DNA from: Larkinella knui
GTDB lineage: Bacteria; Bacteroidota; Bacteroidia; Cytophagales; Spirosomataceae
DNA: 64,000 bases
Direction of reading: 5' to 3'
Assembly: GCF_003858645.1 (NCBI RefSeq)
Contig: NZ_RQJP01000002.1
Location: forward strand, 744,001 to 808,000
Shown here: in pieces, positions 18,800-27,504 of the stretch
Numbering within the stretch: the first letter of the stretch is position 1
Layout of the letters: the number at the start of each line of letters is the position of its first letter
Program-made: the position numbers and the translations under genes
Notes under the pieces: model-generated
Databases searched by the model: none
What the model was told of the DNA's origin: nothing
What the model saw: the letters and a program-made list of their open reading frames with translations, nothing else

Positions 18800-21064
18800 C
18801 TATTTCGACAAAACTACCTTCTGGTGCCGAACGGGCTGGCCTTCGCGCAGCAAACGGACGAGGTACACGCCAACCGGCAGATTCCCCAGATCAATCGTGG
18901 CTTCGGTATGAGCCTGCACCGCCAGCCGGGCCGTTACGGGTTGCCCCAGCAGGTTGAGGACCTGCACCACGCCGTTGTTGGGCGACTTTACCCGTAAAAA
19001 CCGGTCGGTCGGACTGGGATAGACCCAGGGCAGCCTGGCTTCTTCCTCTTCCGTGCCGGTAATGATCACTTTTTCGGAGGTATTCCGGAGGTAACGAACC
19101 CCGCCGGTGCTTGTGCCGGCCAGCACTTCCGGCAAACCGTCGCCGTCGAGATCGGCGGCCGTTAGCGCCAGGTTGCCACCGGGGGTACCCTGATCCGCAG
19201 TCTGCGTCAATTCATTGATAACCAGCGTTGAATCCAGCAAGAGCATGGGGTTGGTGGGTTGGTCGGGCAGTTGGTAAAGTTTCATGATGCCATCACGGGT
19301 GCCGGTCAGTAGTTCAGGGCGCTGGTCGCCGTTGAGGTCAATCACCACAATGGATGGGCTGGTGGCGCCGGGTAAAACGTTGATCTGTCCGTAGTTCTGT
19401 TGCTGCAACGCGTATTTTGGTGCTGCCGCCGTACCGGTATTGCGGTGGTATTCAATCGAGCCGTTCTGTTTGCCGATCAGCAAATCGGTTTTTCCATCGC
19501 GGTCCACGTCAAACCAGGTTGGCATGTCGATGATCCCCAGCCGGTCGGGCGTCGGAATTTGCTGCACTTTCGTTGCGTCGAGTTGAAAAGCCGCACCCCG
19601 TCCGGCCTGATTCAGAATATACCGCATTTCCGGCGCCCGGTTGATCGAATTGCCGGTAAAGATCAGATCAAAGCTGTTGTTGCCGTCGATGTCGGCCACG
19701 GCGATTTTCAGATCCGTCAACAGAAACTGTTCGGAGAGTTTCAGGTAATCCGTGGTTCGTAGTTCAAAAGCCGGTTTACTTTTCGTACCGGTATTTTCAA
19801 AATGCGCAATGCTGGCCCGGTAGCCACTCGCCGACCGAACGCCCGCATTTCCTACCAGCAAATCCATATCGCCGTCGCCGTCCAGATCGGCCAGAACCGG
19901 GGTAGCGCCTTCGCCAAAATCGATCATGTCTTCCTGCAAAAAACTTTTACTACCATATTGAAAATTAGGCAGTTTGGCGGTTCCGGCATTTTTATAAAAC
20001 CAGTTGGAAGCCCGAAAATCGATCAGATTGCCGTCATTCCCGTATGTGTTGGGCGAAGCCACAAGGTCTTTCAGGCCGTCGAAATCAAGGTCTTCGGCAT
20101 ACAGCGCCGGAAAGACATCGAATGAGATGGGATTGGTAGCCGGAAAGCGGTTGGTATAACTCGCAAAACGCGTGGAGGCTCCATTGCCGCCCACGTTGGT
20201 CAGCATCGAAACGTGCGGACAGGTGACGTGTGCCGTCAGCAAATCCTTGTTTCCGTCCCCGTCGACGTCGATCACCAGCATCGAATTGCCATTGTGTTTC
20301 ACCCGCGCGCCCGCATTATCGCCCCCGGTTTCGTTGCCCACGTAAACGCAGTCCAGTCCAAACGTAAATTCGTCGCAGTCATCGTCACTTTTGAAATTGC
20401 CCCAGCAAAAACCGATTCGTTTGTAATCCAGCCCATTCGGGTCTTTTTTGCGTTCGACGCTCATATTCTGGTACAAATTCGCGGTTCCGCCGTTGATGTC
20501 ATACGTCAGAATATCAATGTCGCCGTCGTTGTCCACATCCAGAATCGCCGGAATATCGACCGAGTTGATGTACAGATTCAGGGTTCCGGAGAGCCCTTCG
20601 TGGTAAACCGGGTCGGCGATGGTTTTCCACGATAATTTACCATTCGTTGCGGTATTTTGCAGAATCCGCAGGCCGCCGTTGGAGTGCGTAAACAGGTCTT
20701 TTCTACCGTCGTGGTCATAATCAACCAGCAGCATCCAGGTGCCGTAGGTGATGGCCGGAAACTGCTGTTCGTACTGCGGAGCATACCGCCACAAATAGCT
20801 CGCATTGGCCTGTTTTTCAGCCACAAACGTCATAATCCGACTGGTTTGCCGGTCATACAGGACCAGGTCCTGCACCGTGTCGGCGTTAAGCTGGATGGTG
20901 GAATATTGCGCCCCGTTGATGCCGCCCGCCCACGGATTGGTCAGGTTCCGGCCCACAATTTTGACCGTTGCTCCGGCCTCGTATCGAAACGAAAAGGAAC
21001 CGCCGGTTTGCGCGCGGGCGATGTGAAGAATCAGAAAACAAAGTATGGTAAACAGCTTTTTCAT
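18800..21064 (-). CDS. FG-GAP/VCBS repeat surface protein with T9SS sorting tail
   Basis: 754 residues from the ATG at 21064. Signal peptide 1-18 (MKKLFTILCFLILHIARA). The body is built from repeated beta-propeller units with calcium-type loops: DYDHDGRKDLF, DVDNDGDIDILTYD, DVDGDGNKDLL, DLDFDGLKDLV, DLDGDGDMDLLVGN, DVDRDGKTDLLIG and DLDGDGLPEVLAG. These are FG-GAP/VCBS (integrin-alpha-like) repeats. The last 80 residues, from YPSPTDRFLRV to VYLVRLLREGQ, form a T9SS C-terminal sorting domain. The protein is therefore exported across the outer membrane and released or anchored. Ligand unknown; adhesion or glycan binding is plausible. Confidence 0.9.
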   Translation of the reverse strand: MKKLFTILCFLILHIARAQTGGSFSFRYEAGATVKIVGRNLTNPWAGGINGAQYSTIQLNADTVQDLVLYDRQTSRIMTFVAEKQANASYLWRYAPQYEQQFPAITYGTWMLLVDYDHDGRKDLFTHSNGGLRILQNTATNGKLSWKTIADPVYHEGLSGTLNLYINSVDIPAILDVDNDGDIDILTYDINGGTANLYQNMSVERKKDPNGLDYKRIGFCWGNFKSDDDCDEFTFGLDCVYVGNETGGDNAGARVKHNGNSMLVIDVDGDGNKDLLTAHVTCPHVSMLTNVGGNGASTRFASYTNRFPATNPISFDVFPALYAEDLDFDGLKDLVASPNTYGNDGNLIDFRASNWFYKNAGTAKLPNFQYGSKSFLQEDMIDFGEGATPVLADLDGDGDMDLLVGNAGVRSASGYRASIAHFENTGTKSKPAFELRTTDYLKLSEQFLLTDLKIAVADIDGNNSFDLIFTGNSINRAPEMRYILNQAGRGAAFQLDATKVQQIPTPDRLGIIDMPTWFDVDRDGKTDLLIGKQNGSIEYHRNTGTAAAPKYALQQQNYGQINVLPGATSPSIVVIDLNGDQRPELLTGTRDGIMKLYQLPDQPTNPMLLLDSTLVINELTQTADQGTPGGNLALTAADLDGDGLPEVLAGTSTGGVRYLRNTSEKVIITGTEEEEARLPWVYPSPTDRFLRVKSPNNGVVQVLNLLGQPVTARLAVQAHTEATIDLGNLPVGVYLVRLLREGQPVRHQKVVLSK

Positions 21065-21166
21065 GTAACTTTGGCCCATTAACCGCCTGACAGCGATCGA
21101 CGCGCTGGCCGTGCGGTTAATTGATAACGAACAGACTCACAACGTTGGTTTACTTCTTTCCGGAAA

Positions 21167-22453
21167 ATGGTTATATCCATTCCTGAATTGTACGATCGCT
21201 ACCGCGAATGCGCGGGCGTATCGACCGATACCCGTAAAATTACAGAAGGTTGTCTGTATGTCGCACTCAAAGGCGATAAGTTCGACGGAAATTTATTCGC
21301 CAATGATGCGCTGGAAAAAGGTGCCCGCTACGCCCTGGTCGACAACCCCGATCTGGCCACGGATAATCGGTATTTGCTGGTCGATGACAGCCTGCTGGCG
21401 TTGCAGGAACTGGCTCGTTATCACCGGAATAGGCTAGGCATTCCGGTGATTGGCCTAACCGGATCGAACGGAAAGACCACCACCAAAGAACTGATCGCCA
21501 GTGTGCTATCGCGAAAATACCGGACGTACGCTACGCTGGGAAATCTCAACAACCACATCGGCGTTCCGCTCACGTTGTTAGGCATCGACGAAACGTACGA
21601 GATTGCTGTCGTGGAAATGGGTGCCAATCACCAGGGTGAGATCCGGTTGCTGTGCTCCATTGCCCAGCCCACGCACGGTTTGATTACAAACATCGGAAAA
21701 GCCCATCTGGAAGGTTTTGGCGGTGTGGAAGGCGTGCGGAAAGGCAAAGGCGAACTGTTCGATTTCCTGGCCACCACGGGCGGAACGGTTTTCGTGAACG
21801 CCCAAAGTGAGGTTTTGATGGCCATGTTTGCGGAACGGCTTTTTCGCGAGGCCGTTTTCTATCAGCTCACCGATCAATACGAAATTCTGACCGACAATCC
21901 AGTAGTGGTTTATAAAGACGAAGTGGGTCAGGTTGTAACGACGCATTTACCGGGTCGCTATAATTTCGACAACATGGCGGCTGCACTCTGTCTGGGGAAG
22001 TTTTTTGGCGTCCCGGCGGAGGCCGCAAACGAAGCCATTGCCAGTTATAACCCGACCAACAACCGCTCGCAGATCATTCGAAAGGGCAGCAACACCATTG
22101 TGATGGATGCTTACAATGCCAACCCGAGCTCGATGGCCGCGGCTATTCAGAACTTTATGAAACAGGATGCGGCTCATAAAGTGTTGATTCTGGGCGACAT
22201 GTACGAACTCGGCGACGAAAGTCCGGCCGAACATGCCGCGTTGGGTGAGCTGATTGCGCAGGGCCGGTTCGATACCGTCATTCTGGCCGGAAAAGACATG
22301 CGGTATGCGCTGGGTGCGTTGCCGAAAGCGTATTATTTCCCCGACAAATTTTCGTTACACAACTGGATTATGGACAATCCGTTTCAAGACACGGCGATTC
22401 TGATCAAAGGTTCGCGGGGCATGGGGCTGGAGTCGGTTGTGCAGTTTTTGTGA
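21167..22453 (+). CDS. murF: UDP-N-acetylmuramoyl-tripeptide--D-alanyl-D-alanine ligase
   Basis: 428 residues. It catalyses the last cytoplasmic step of peptidoglycan precursor synthesis, adding D-Ala-D-Ala to UDP-MurNAc-tripeptide with ATP. The N-terminal domain has GVSTDTRKITEGCLYVALKG. The P-loop GLTGSNGKTTTKE is at 97-109. It also shows VVEMGANHQGEI, the central GNLNNHIGVP and the C-terminal domain with VLILGDMYELG. Length is normal for MurF. It stands outside the main dcw cluster and is divergent from the FG-GAP gene. A TAACTTTG at 21066-21073 may be its -7 box, but without a good -33 box. Confidence 0.97.
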   Translation: MVISIPELYDRYRECAGVSTDTRKITEGCLYVALKGDKFDGNLFANDALEKGARYALVDNPDLATDNRYLLVDDSLLALQELARYHRNRLGIPVIGLTGSNGKTTTKELIASVLSRKYRTYATLGNLNNHIGVPLTLLGIDETYEIAVVEMGANHQGEIRLLCSIAQPTHGLITNIGKAHLEGFGGVEGVRKGKGELFDFLATTGGTVFVNAQSEVLMAMFAERLFREAVFYQLTDQYEILTDNPVVVYKDEVGQVVTTHLPGRYNFDNMAAALCLGKFFGVPAEAANEAIASYNPTNNRSQIIRKGSNTIVMDAYNANPSSMAAAIQNFMKQDAAHKVLILGDMYELGDESPAEHAALGELIAQGRFDTVILAGKDMRYALGALPKAYYFPDKFSLHNWIMDNPFQDTAILIKGSRGMGLESVVQFL

Positions 22454-22461
22454 AAGAATAA

Positions 22462-22571
22462 CAGCCCACGGTTTTAACCGTGGGACCGAAGAAAACCGAT
22501 TGGATTGATCCATTCAACCGTTTTAACGGTTTTTGATGATCTAAACGGTAAACCGTTAAAACCGTGGGCTG
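22462..22571. repeat. Palindromic repeat with nested hairpins
   Basis: Outer 17-bp arms at 22462-22478 and 22555-22571 (AGCCCACGGTTTTAAC and its complement). Each arm is itself part of a smaller palindrome (CCCACGGTTTTAACCGTGGG), with CAACCGTTTTAACGGTTT in the middle. It follows murF directly. Confidence 0.85.
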
Positions 22572-22615
22572 AGGCTAAAAACAAAAGGCAATTTTAAAAC
22601 GATTCCTAATCCTGT

Positions 22616-23272
22616 ATGAAAAAATCTTCATTTCTATTTCTCTTAACCATCATCCTTCAATCCGTTGCCTTTGCCCAGCAACCGGTTCCGTTTGAAAATG
22701 AAATCAAAGCGTTCGAGCAGCAGGACCAAACCACACCCCCACCCAAAGACGCCATTCTGTTCACCGGCAGTTCGTCTATCAAACTCTGGCAATCCCTTCA
22801 GGCCGATTTTCCGGATAAAAAGGTGCTCAACCGCGGGTTTGGCGGTTCCAAATTGCCCGATGTCATTCACTTTGCCGACCGCGCCATTCTTCCTTACAAA
22901 CCCAAACAGATTGTTATTTACGCCGGTGAGAACGACGTAGCCAGCGGCACCGTAACGGCTCAGGAGGTGTGCGACCGCTTTGTCACCCTGTTCACCAGGA
23001 TCCGGAAAGCGTTGCCTAAAACGCCGGTTGTTTTCATTTCGATGAAACCCAGCCCGTCGCGCCGGCCGTATTTACCCATTACGATGGAAGCGAATAGCCT
23101 GATCAAGACCTATTTGTCAAAGCAGTCGCAGGCGCAGTATCTGGATATCTACTCGGCCATGCTCGACGCCAACGGGCAAATCCGGGGAGACTTGTTCCGG
23201 CCCGACAGCCTGCACATGAACCCGAAAGGATACGAGATCTGGACCGCCAAATTGAAGCCTCTTTTGAAATGA
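22616..23272 (+). CDS. Exported SGNH/GDSL-type esterase
   Basis: 218 residues with a signal peptide at 1-20 (MKKSSFLFLLTIILQSVAFA). All four SGNH blocks are visible: block I ILFTGSSSIKLW (catalytic Ser), block II NRGFGGSKLPD (Gly), block III YAGENDVASG (Asn) and block V DSLHMNPKGY (Asp and His). Such enzymes remove acyl groups from glycans or lipids in the periplasm or outside. The substrate is not evident. It is followed 29 bp later by the heptose kinase gene, and an operon is possible. Confidence 0.88.
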   Translation: MKKSSFLFLLTIILQSVAFAQQPVPFENEIKAFEQQDQTTPPPKDAILFTGSSSIKLWQSLQADFPDKKVLNRGFGGSKLPDVIHFADRAILPYKPKQIVIYAGENDVASGTVTAQEVCDRFVTLFTRIRKALPKTPVVFISMKPSPSRRPYLPITMEANSLIKTYLSKQSQAQYLDIYSAMLDANGQIRGDLFRPDSLHMNPKGYEIWTAKLKPLLK

Positions 23273-23301
23273 AGGGGTAATCCCAACTAAACAAGCCGAC
23301 T

Positions 23302-24306
23302 ATGACCAAAGGGGTCGATACCACATCCATTGAAGCTATTTTTGAAGCGTTTAATTCGCTCCGGGTTCTGATCGTCGGCGACGTGATGCTCGATTCCTAC
23401 GTCTGGGGCCGCGTCGACCGGATTTCGCCGGAAGCTCCCGTGCCGGTGGTAACCGTCCAACGGCGGGAATTGCGGCTGGGTGGAGCCGGTAACGTTCTGC
23501 TGAATGTACAGGCGCTGGGTGCCGAAGCCATTATTTGTTCCGTCATCGGTACCGACGAACCGGGCGACCGGCTCATCGGGCAACTCAACGAGCGTCGTTT
23601 GAATTGTGACGGACTGATCCGAAGTGATTCCCGGACGACCACCATCAAGGAGCGGATCATGGCCGGTTCGCAGCAGGTGGTTCGGGTGGATACGGAAACC
23701 GATCGGTACATCAATCAACAGGAACGCAACGCACTCATTACCAAAGCAAAAGAGCTGATCCCGACGTGCCAGGTGCTCATTTTTCAGGATTATGACAAAG
23801 GCGTTCTGAGCGCGGAAGCCATTGCCGAGATGACGGCTTTTGCCAATGAACAGGGCGTTCCGACGGTGGTTGACCCCAAGAAACGGAATTTCCTGGCCTA
23901 CCATGATACCACTTTATTCAAACCCAATTTGAAAGAGCTGAAAGAAGGGCTGAAAATCGATTTTGACGCCACCCGGGCTTCGGAGTTTCAGGCCGCCGTC
24001 AATCAGTTAAAATCCCGGTTGAACATCAAAGGCGCTTTGATAACGCTCTCGGAGCGGGGCGTTTTTATTGATTTCCAGGATGAAATCCACCGGTTTCCGG
24101 CCCATATCCGGCAGATTTCGGACGTGTCGGGCGCGGGTGATACCGTCATCAGCGTTGCCGCCTGTTGTGTCGCCCTCGGTTTGCCACCCCGTTTCATCGC
24201 CGGTCTGTCGAACCTGGCCGGGGGCCTGGTCTGCGAATCGCTGGGCGTCGTCCCCATTGATAAAGCGCGATTAAAAGTCGAAGCGATCAAGGAAAATTTA
24301 CTCTGA
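23302..24306 (+). CDS. rfaE1: D-glycero-beta-D-manno-heptose-7-phosphate kinase (RfaE1/HldE N-domain type)
   Basis: 334 residues, PfkB/ribokinase fold. It phosphorylates heptose 7-phosphate at C1 in the ADP-heptose route to lipopolysaccharide core. Motifs: LIVGDVMLDSYVWGRVDRIS at the start, LRLGGAGNVLLNVQALG (PfkB signature 1), FQDYDKGVLS, VDPKKRNF, and the catalytic SGAGDT at 276-281. It has only the kinase part; the nucleotidyltransferase part of HldE is missing, as in species with separate genes. A GNAT gene follows after 4 bp. Confidence 0.9.
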   Translation: MTKGVDTTSIEAIFEAFNSLRVLIVGDVMLDSYVWGRVDRISPEAPVPVVTVQRRELRLGGAGNVLLNVQALGAEAIICSVIGTDEPGDRLIGQLNERRLNCDGLIRSDSRTTTIKERIMAGSQQVVRVDTETDRYINQQERNALITKAKELIPTCQVLIFQDYDKGVLSAEAIAEMTAFANEQGVPTVVDPKKRNFLAYHDTTLFKPNLKELKEGLKIDFDATRASEFQAAVNQLKSRLNIKGALITLSERGVFIDFQDEIHRFPAHIRQISDVSGAGDTVISVAACCVALGLPPRFIAGLSNLAGGLVCESLGVVPIDKARLKVEAIKENLL

Positions 24307-24310
24307 AATC

Positions 24311-24751
24311 ATGGAAGTACACCAGGGAAAGTATACCATTTCGACCGACCCGTCGCGGTTGCAAATTGAAGTCATTCACGACTTTCTGGCCCACCATTCG
24401 TATTGGGCCACCGGCATCAGCCGCGAAACGCTGCAAAAACAGATGGACCATTCGACGCTGCATTTCGGTCTGTATGAGGGCGAAAATCTAATTGGCTACG
24501 CACAGGTGCTCACCAACTACACGTCGTTCGCGTATCTGGGCAACGTTTTCGTGCTGGAAAAGTATCGCGGTCAGGGGCTTTCGAAGTGGCTCATGGCGAC
24601 CATCATGGCGCATCCCGATCTGCAGATTATCCGTCGCTGGCTGCTGGCCACCCGCGACGCCCACGGTTTATACCAGCAGTTTGGTTTTACAGAACTCGCT
24701 AAACCGGAGACGATGATGGAGAAATTTGATGATAACGCCATTCGGCAATAA
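24311..24751 (+). CDS. GNAT family N-acetyltransferase
   Basis: 146 residues. The GNAT fold is recognisable from LIGYAQVLTNYTSFAYLGNV and the acetyl-CoA loop VLEKYRGQGLSKWLMATIM, followed by WLLATRDAHGLYQQFGF at the end of the domain. It begins 4 bp after the heptose kinase stop, so it is translationally linked to it. The acceptor substrate is unknown. It converges on the next gene with only 7 bp between the two stop codons. Confidence 0.88.
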   Translation: MEVHQGKYTISTDPSRLQIEVIHDFLAHHSYWATGISRETLQKQMDHSTLHFGLYEGENLIGYAQVLTNYTSFAYLGNVFVLEKYRGQGLSKWLMATIMAHPDLQIIRRWLLATRDAHGLYQQFGFTELAKPETMMEKFDDNAIRQ

Positions 24752-24758
24752 GCCAACC

Positions 24759-25229
24759 TTATCCGTTTTCTTCCTTCAATTTTTCCCGGGTTTCTTTGAT
24801 GGCTTCTTCCACGGAGTGGGACTTGCGCAAGTCGCTGGTTTTTTTGGTCAGTTCGGCCATTGTGCAATAATGCCGGTATAAAACCGCCAACTCCTCCTCG
24901 CTCAAGTCTTCGCTATCGATCAGGCGGTTGCTGGCTCCTTTAGTAGCCGCAATCAGTTCATTCAATTTAAGCTGGACGGAGAGCGATTCCTTGTTCTGGG
25001 CTTTCTGGATGACAAAAACCATCAGAAACGTGACAATGGTCGTTCCGGTATTGATAAGCAATTGCCAGTTTTCCGAGAAATTGAACAAAGGTCCGGTTAT
25101 GCCCCAGACAATGACCGTCGCTAAAGCCAGAATAAAGGCCAGCGACGAACCTGTGGCTTTGGCAACGCTCGTCGAAAAACGCTCAAAAAAACCTTTGTTA
25201 CCAGAATGTGAAGGGGCTATATTTTCCAT
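24759..25229 (-). CDS. Low-affinity iron permease family membrane protein
   Basis: 156 residues. Two membrane helices: SLAFILALATVIVWGITGPL and LINTGTTIVTFLMVFVIQ, followed by KAQNKESLSVQLKLNELIAA and a charged helical tail. This QKAQNK region with the two-helix layout is the hallmark of PF04120. The family name comes from fungal Fet4. In bacteria these short versions have no proven iron transport role, so the name should be read as a family label. Confidence 0.82.
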   Translation of the reverse strand: MENIAPSHSGNKGFFERFSTSVAKATGSSLAFILALATVIVWGITGPLFNFSENWQLLINTGTTIVTFLMVFVIQKAQNKESLSVQLKLNELIAATKGASNRLIDSEDLSEEELAVLYRHYCTMAELTKKTSDLRKSHSVEEAIKETREKLKEENG

Positions 25230-25412
25230 ACGACGACTGACTAGTTAGGGGTAAAACGAAGTTAACCCAAGTGGGATTGAGTCAAAAAGCACCCCTAAAC
25301 CAGGGGTATTGATGATATACCCAAATCAGCCGGTTTTTGTTTTAAGAAGATAAATACAGCGCCGGGCCGCAACTGTGAACCCGGTCAGGAAACGCCAGTC
25401 GATTCGAGTGTT

Positions 25413-25646
25413 TTACTGAGCCCGTCGCCTGATTTCATTAATGTAATCGTCAGTATACTCTTTCCCCCGGTTGTTGTGGTAGCGCCAGACCACTTTATAA
25501 TTGACGATAACCGCCACGGGCTGTATTTCCTTGTCTTTGGCACCTTGTTCCAAATACTGAATGGCTTCTTCCTGGGCGTCAAATACTTTCGTTTCCGCTT
25601 CAGTAAACCGCGTAAACACGGCTTCCGCTTTTTTCTTGTCGCTCAT
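25413..25646 (-). CDS. Small conserved-looking hypothetical protein after hemE
   Basis: 77 residues, highly charged, no signal or membrane segment ([20 protein letters not shown], then [17 protein letters not shown]). Its ATG overlaps the hemE stop as ATGA (25643-25646), so it is translationally coupled to hemE. The coupling and the good codon pattern support a real gene. I do not recognise a family. Confidence 0.65.
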   Translation of the reverse strand: MSDKKKAEAVFTRFTEAETKVFDAQEEAIQYLEQGAKDKEIQPVAVIVNYKVVWRYHNNRGKEYTDDYINEIRRRAQ

Positions 25647-26677
25647 AGGGTGTACTCTTTGACGGTCTCGATAAAATATTTAACCTTCTCCGGGTCCGTA
25701 TCCGGATAAACGCCGTGGCCCAAATTGGCAATGTACCGCTGGGTACCAAACGTCTGTAGCATTTTCTTTACTTCCGCCTTGATCTGGCCGTAATCGGCGT
25801 ATAGAACGCACGGATCGAGATTGCCTTGCAGGGTTTTATTCGGAATCAGCTGCCGCGATTCAGCCGCGTCCATGTTCCAGTCGAGGCCGACCACCGAGCA
25901 ATTCAACTGCCCGATTTCCTGCCGGGCAAAGAACGCACCTTTGGCAAATACCGTCACTGGAACACCGGCTGTGGCGGCCAGAGCATCGCAAATCTGTTTG
26001 ATATACGGCAGCGAAAACGTGCGGTACTGGTCGGGCGACAGAATACCGGCCCAGGAATCGAAAATTTGCACCAGATCGGCCCCGGCCCGAATCTGGGCTT
26101 TCAGATAATCGATCGTGCTATCCGTAATTTTCTGGAGCAGGGCGTGCGAAAACGCCGGATCGGTATACAACAATTTCTTGGCCACCGAGAAAGTCTTGGA
26201 ACCCCGGCCTTCGGTCATGTAACAAAAGATCGTGAACGGTGCCCCGGCAAAACCGATGAGCGGAACCCGGCCGTTCAATTCTTTTTTCACAATTTTGATG
26301 GCATCCAGCACGTAGGCCAGATCACTTTCAGCATCAGCCACTTTCAGCCGGGTCAGGTCCTGGGCCGTACGAACGGTTTGCGGAAAAACCGGTCCCCGTT
26401 GTTCGGCCATTTCATAAGGCAGCCCCATCGCTTCCGGAATGACCAGAATATCCGAGAAGATAATAGCAGCATCAACACCCAGAATATCAACGGGTTGAAT
26501 AGTCACTTCGGCTGCCAGTTCGGGCGTGGTAGCCAGCTTGATAAAGCTACCGGCTTTTTCCCGAACGGCGCGGTATTCGGCCAGAATCCGGCCCGCTTGC
26601 CGCATCAGCCAGATGGGAACGCGCTCTACGTTTTCGCCACGGGCCGCCCGCAGCAACAGGTCATTTTGTAACATCAT
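25643..26677 (-). CDS. hemE: Uroporphyrinogen decarboxylase
   Basis: 344 residues. It removes the four acetate carboxyls of uroporphyrinogen III to give coproporphyrinogen III in haem synthesis. The N-terminal signature [20 protein letters not shown] matches UroD signature 1, which holds the substrate-binding Arg. [19 protein letters not shown] contains the Asp that holds the pyrroles. [16 protein letters not shown] is signature 2, and the C-terminal [15 protein letters not shown] is standard. Full length. The start is at a double ATG, and a -7 box ends only 4 bp before it, so the mRNA is probably leaderless. A 77-residue gene is coupled downstream. Confidence 0.97.
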   Translation of the reverse strand: MMLQNDLLLRAARGENVERVPIWLMRQAGRILAEYRAVREKAGSFIKLATTPELAAEVTIQPVDILGVDAAIIFSDILVIPEAMGLPYEMAEQRGPVFPQTVRTAQDLTRLKVADAESDLAYVLDAIKIVKKELNGRVPLIGFAGAPFTIFCYMTEGRGSKTFSVAKKLLYTDPAFSHALLQKITDSTIDYLKAQIRAGADLVQIFDSWAGILSPDQYRTFSLPYIKQICDALAATAGVPVTVFAKGAFFARQEIGQLNCSVVGLDWNMDAAESRQLIPNKTLQGNLDPCVLYADYGQIKAEVKKMLQTFGTQRYIANLGHGVYPDTDPEKVKYFIETVKEYTL

Positions 26678-26681
26678 AGTG

Positions 26682-26689
26682 CAAAGATA
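26682..26689 (-). promoter_or_regulatory. -7 box of hemE
   Basis: TATCTTTG on the minus strand, an exact TAnnTTTG match whose last base is 4 bp before the hemE ATG. No clear TTTG at the -33 position. Confidence 0.65.
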
Positions 26690-26703
26690 GTCGGGTTAAC
26701 AGG

Positions 26704-26795
26704 TTATTTCGCAGAGATAAGCGGAGTACAAAAGAGTTTAACGAAGTTTTTTTCTCTGCTTAACTCTTTTTTCTCCGCTTATCTCTGCGAAATAA
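26704..26795. repeat. Palindromic repeat, GCAGAG family, copy 1
   Basis: Perfect 23-bp arms at 26704-26726 and 26773-26795 (TTATTTCGCAGAGATAAGC core) around an inner pair AAAAGAGTTTAA / TTAACTCTTTT. Related copies lie at 44002-44089 and 47359-47465. This copy lies between the divergent hemE and TetR genes. Confidence 0.92.
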
Positions 26796-26816
26796 TTCTT
26801 CCTCAATAGATTTACT

Positions 26817-26840
26817 TTTATCAAACAAACGTTTGGTAAA
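26817..26840. promoter_or_regulatory. Probable TetR operator
   Basis: Imperfect palindrome with arms TTTATCAAAC and GTTTGGTAAA, and an internal exact CAAACGTTTG. It covers the -33 box (26832-26835) of the TetR-family gene that follows, so bound repressor would block its own promoter. Confidence 0.6.
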
Positions 26841-26863
26841 ATCAAAAGAACCATTTACTTTTG
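26832..26863 (+). promoter_or_regulatory. Promoter of the TetR-family gene
   Basis: TTTG (26832-26835), 20-nt spacer, TACTTTTG (26856-26863): an exact consensus. The box ends 4 bp before the ATG at 26868, so the transcript should start at or next to the A of the start codon. Confidence 0.88.
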
Positions 26864-26867
26864 CAGC

Positions 26868-27422
26868 ATGCCAGTTCAGAAAGTCACACGGGAGGAGATT
26901 TTGCAAAAAGCCATGCTGGTTTTTAAACGGCAGGGCTACCACCGAACCACGATGGAAGATCTGGCGCGGGCGTGCGGTTTACTAAAAGGTAGCTTCTACC
27001 ATTACTTCAGCAGCAAGGAAGTCTTGATGAAAGAGGTACTGCGCCATTCGAATGAGCAGAATGAAAAGATCCTATTTTCGCTTGCCTACGCAGAAGAAAA
27101 ACCACCCCAACAGCGACTGGAAGACCTGCTCGATGCCCTGTTCAATGGCATCAACCGGTCAGAAGGCGGTTGTCTGATGGGTAATACCACACTGGAAACG
27201 GCTTTAGTAACCGAAGAGTTTAAAGAGCCGCTGCGTGTCCATTTCAACAACGCCATGGCCGCTCTGGCGCACATATACCAGCATACTCATCCGCGGGAAA
27301 AAGCGCAGGAACTGGCCGAACAGGCAACGGCTGAAATACAGGGCTCGTTATTGCTGGTAAAACTATTTCAAAATGAACGCTTGCTGACCGACTGCCGAAA
27401 CCGTATTCTGGAACGTCTGTAA
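26868..27422 (+). CDS. TetR/AcrR family transcriptional regulator
   Basis: 184 residues. N-terminal TetR domain: REEILQKAMLVFKRQGYHRT, then TMEDLARACGLLKGSFYHYF and SSKEVLMKEVLRHS, a textbook helix-turn-helix. The C-terminal ligand-binding domain contains GGCLMGNTTLETALVTEEF, reminiscent of the TetR_C type found in AcrR/YcdC-like regulators. It has an exact promoter overlapping a likely operator, implying self-repression. No efflux or enzyme gene lies next to it in the same unit, so its targets are elsewhere or limited to itself and possibly hemE. The inducer is unknown. Confidence 0.92.
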   Translation: MPVQKVTREEILQKAMLVFKRQGYHRTTMEDLARACGLLKGSFYHYFSSKEVLMKEVLRHSNEQNEKILFSLAYAEEKPPQQRLEDLLDALFNGINRSEGGCLMGNTTLETALVTEEFKEPLRVHFNNAMAALAHIYQHTHPREKAQELAEQATAEIQGSLLLVKLFQNERLLTDCRNRILERL

Positions 27423-27504
27423 AACCGCACGAGTTGCTCATTTTCAGGCAGTTTCAAAACAAATTATCTATTAAAAGCACGGGTAAAACCATCCGCATGA
27501 TCAA

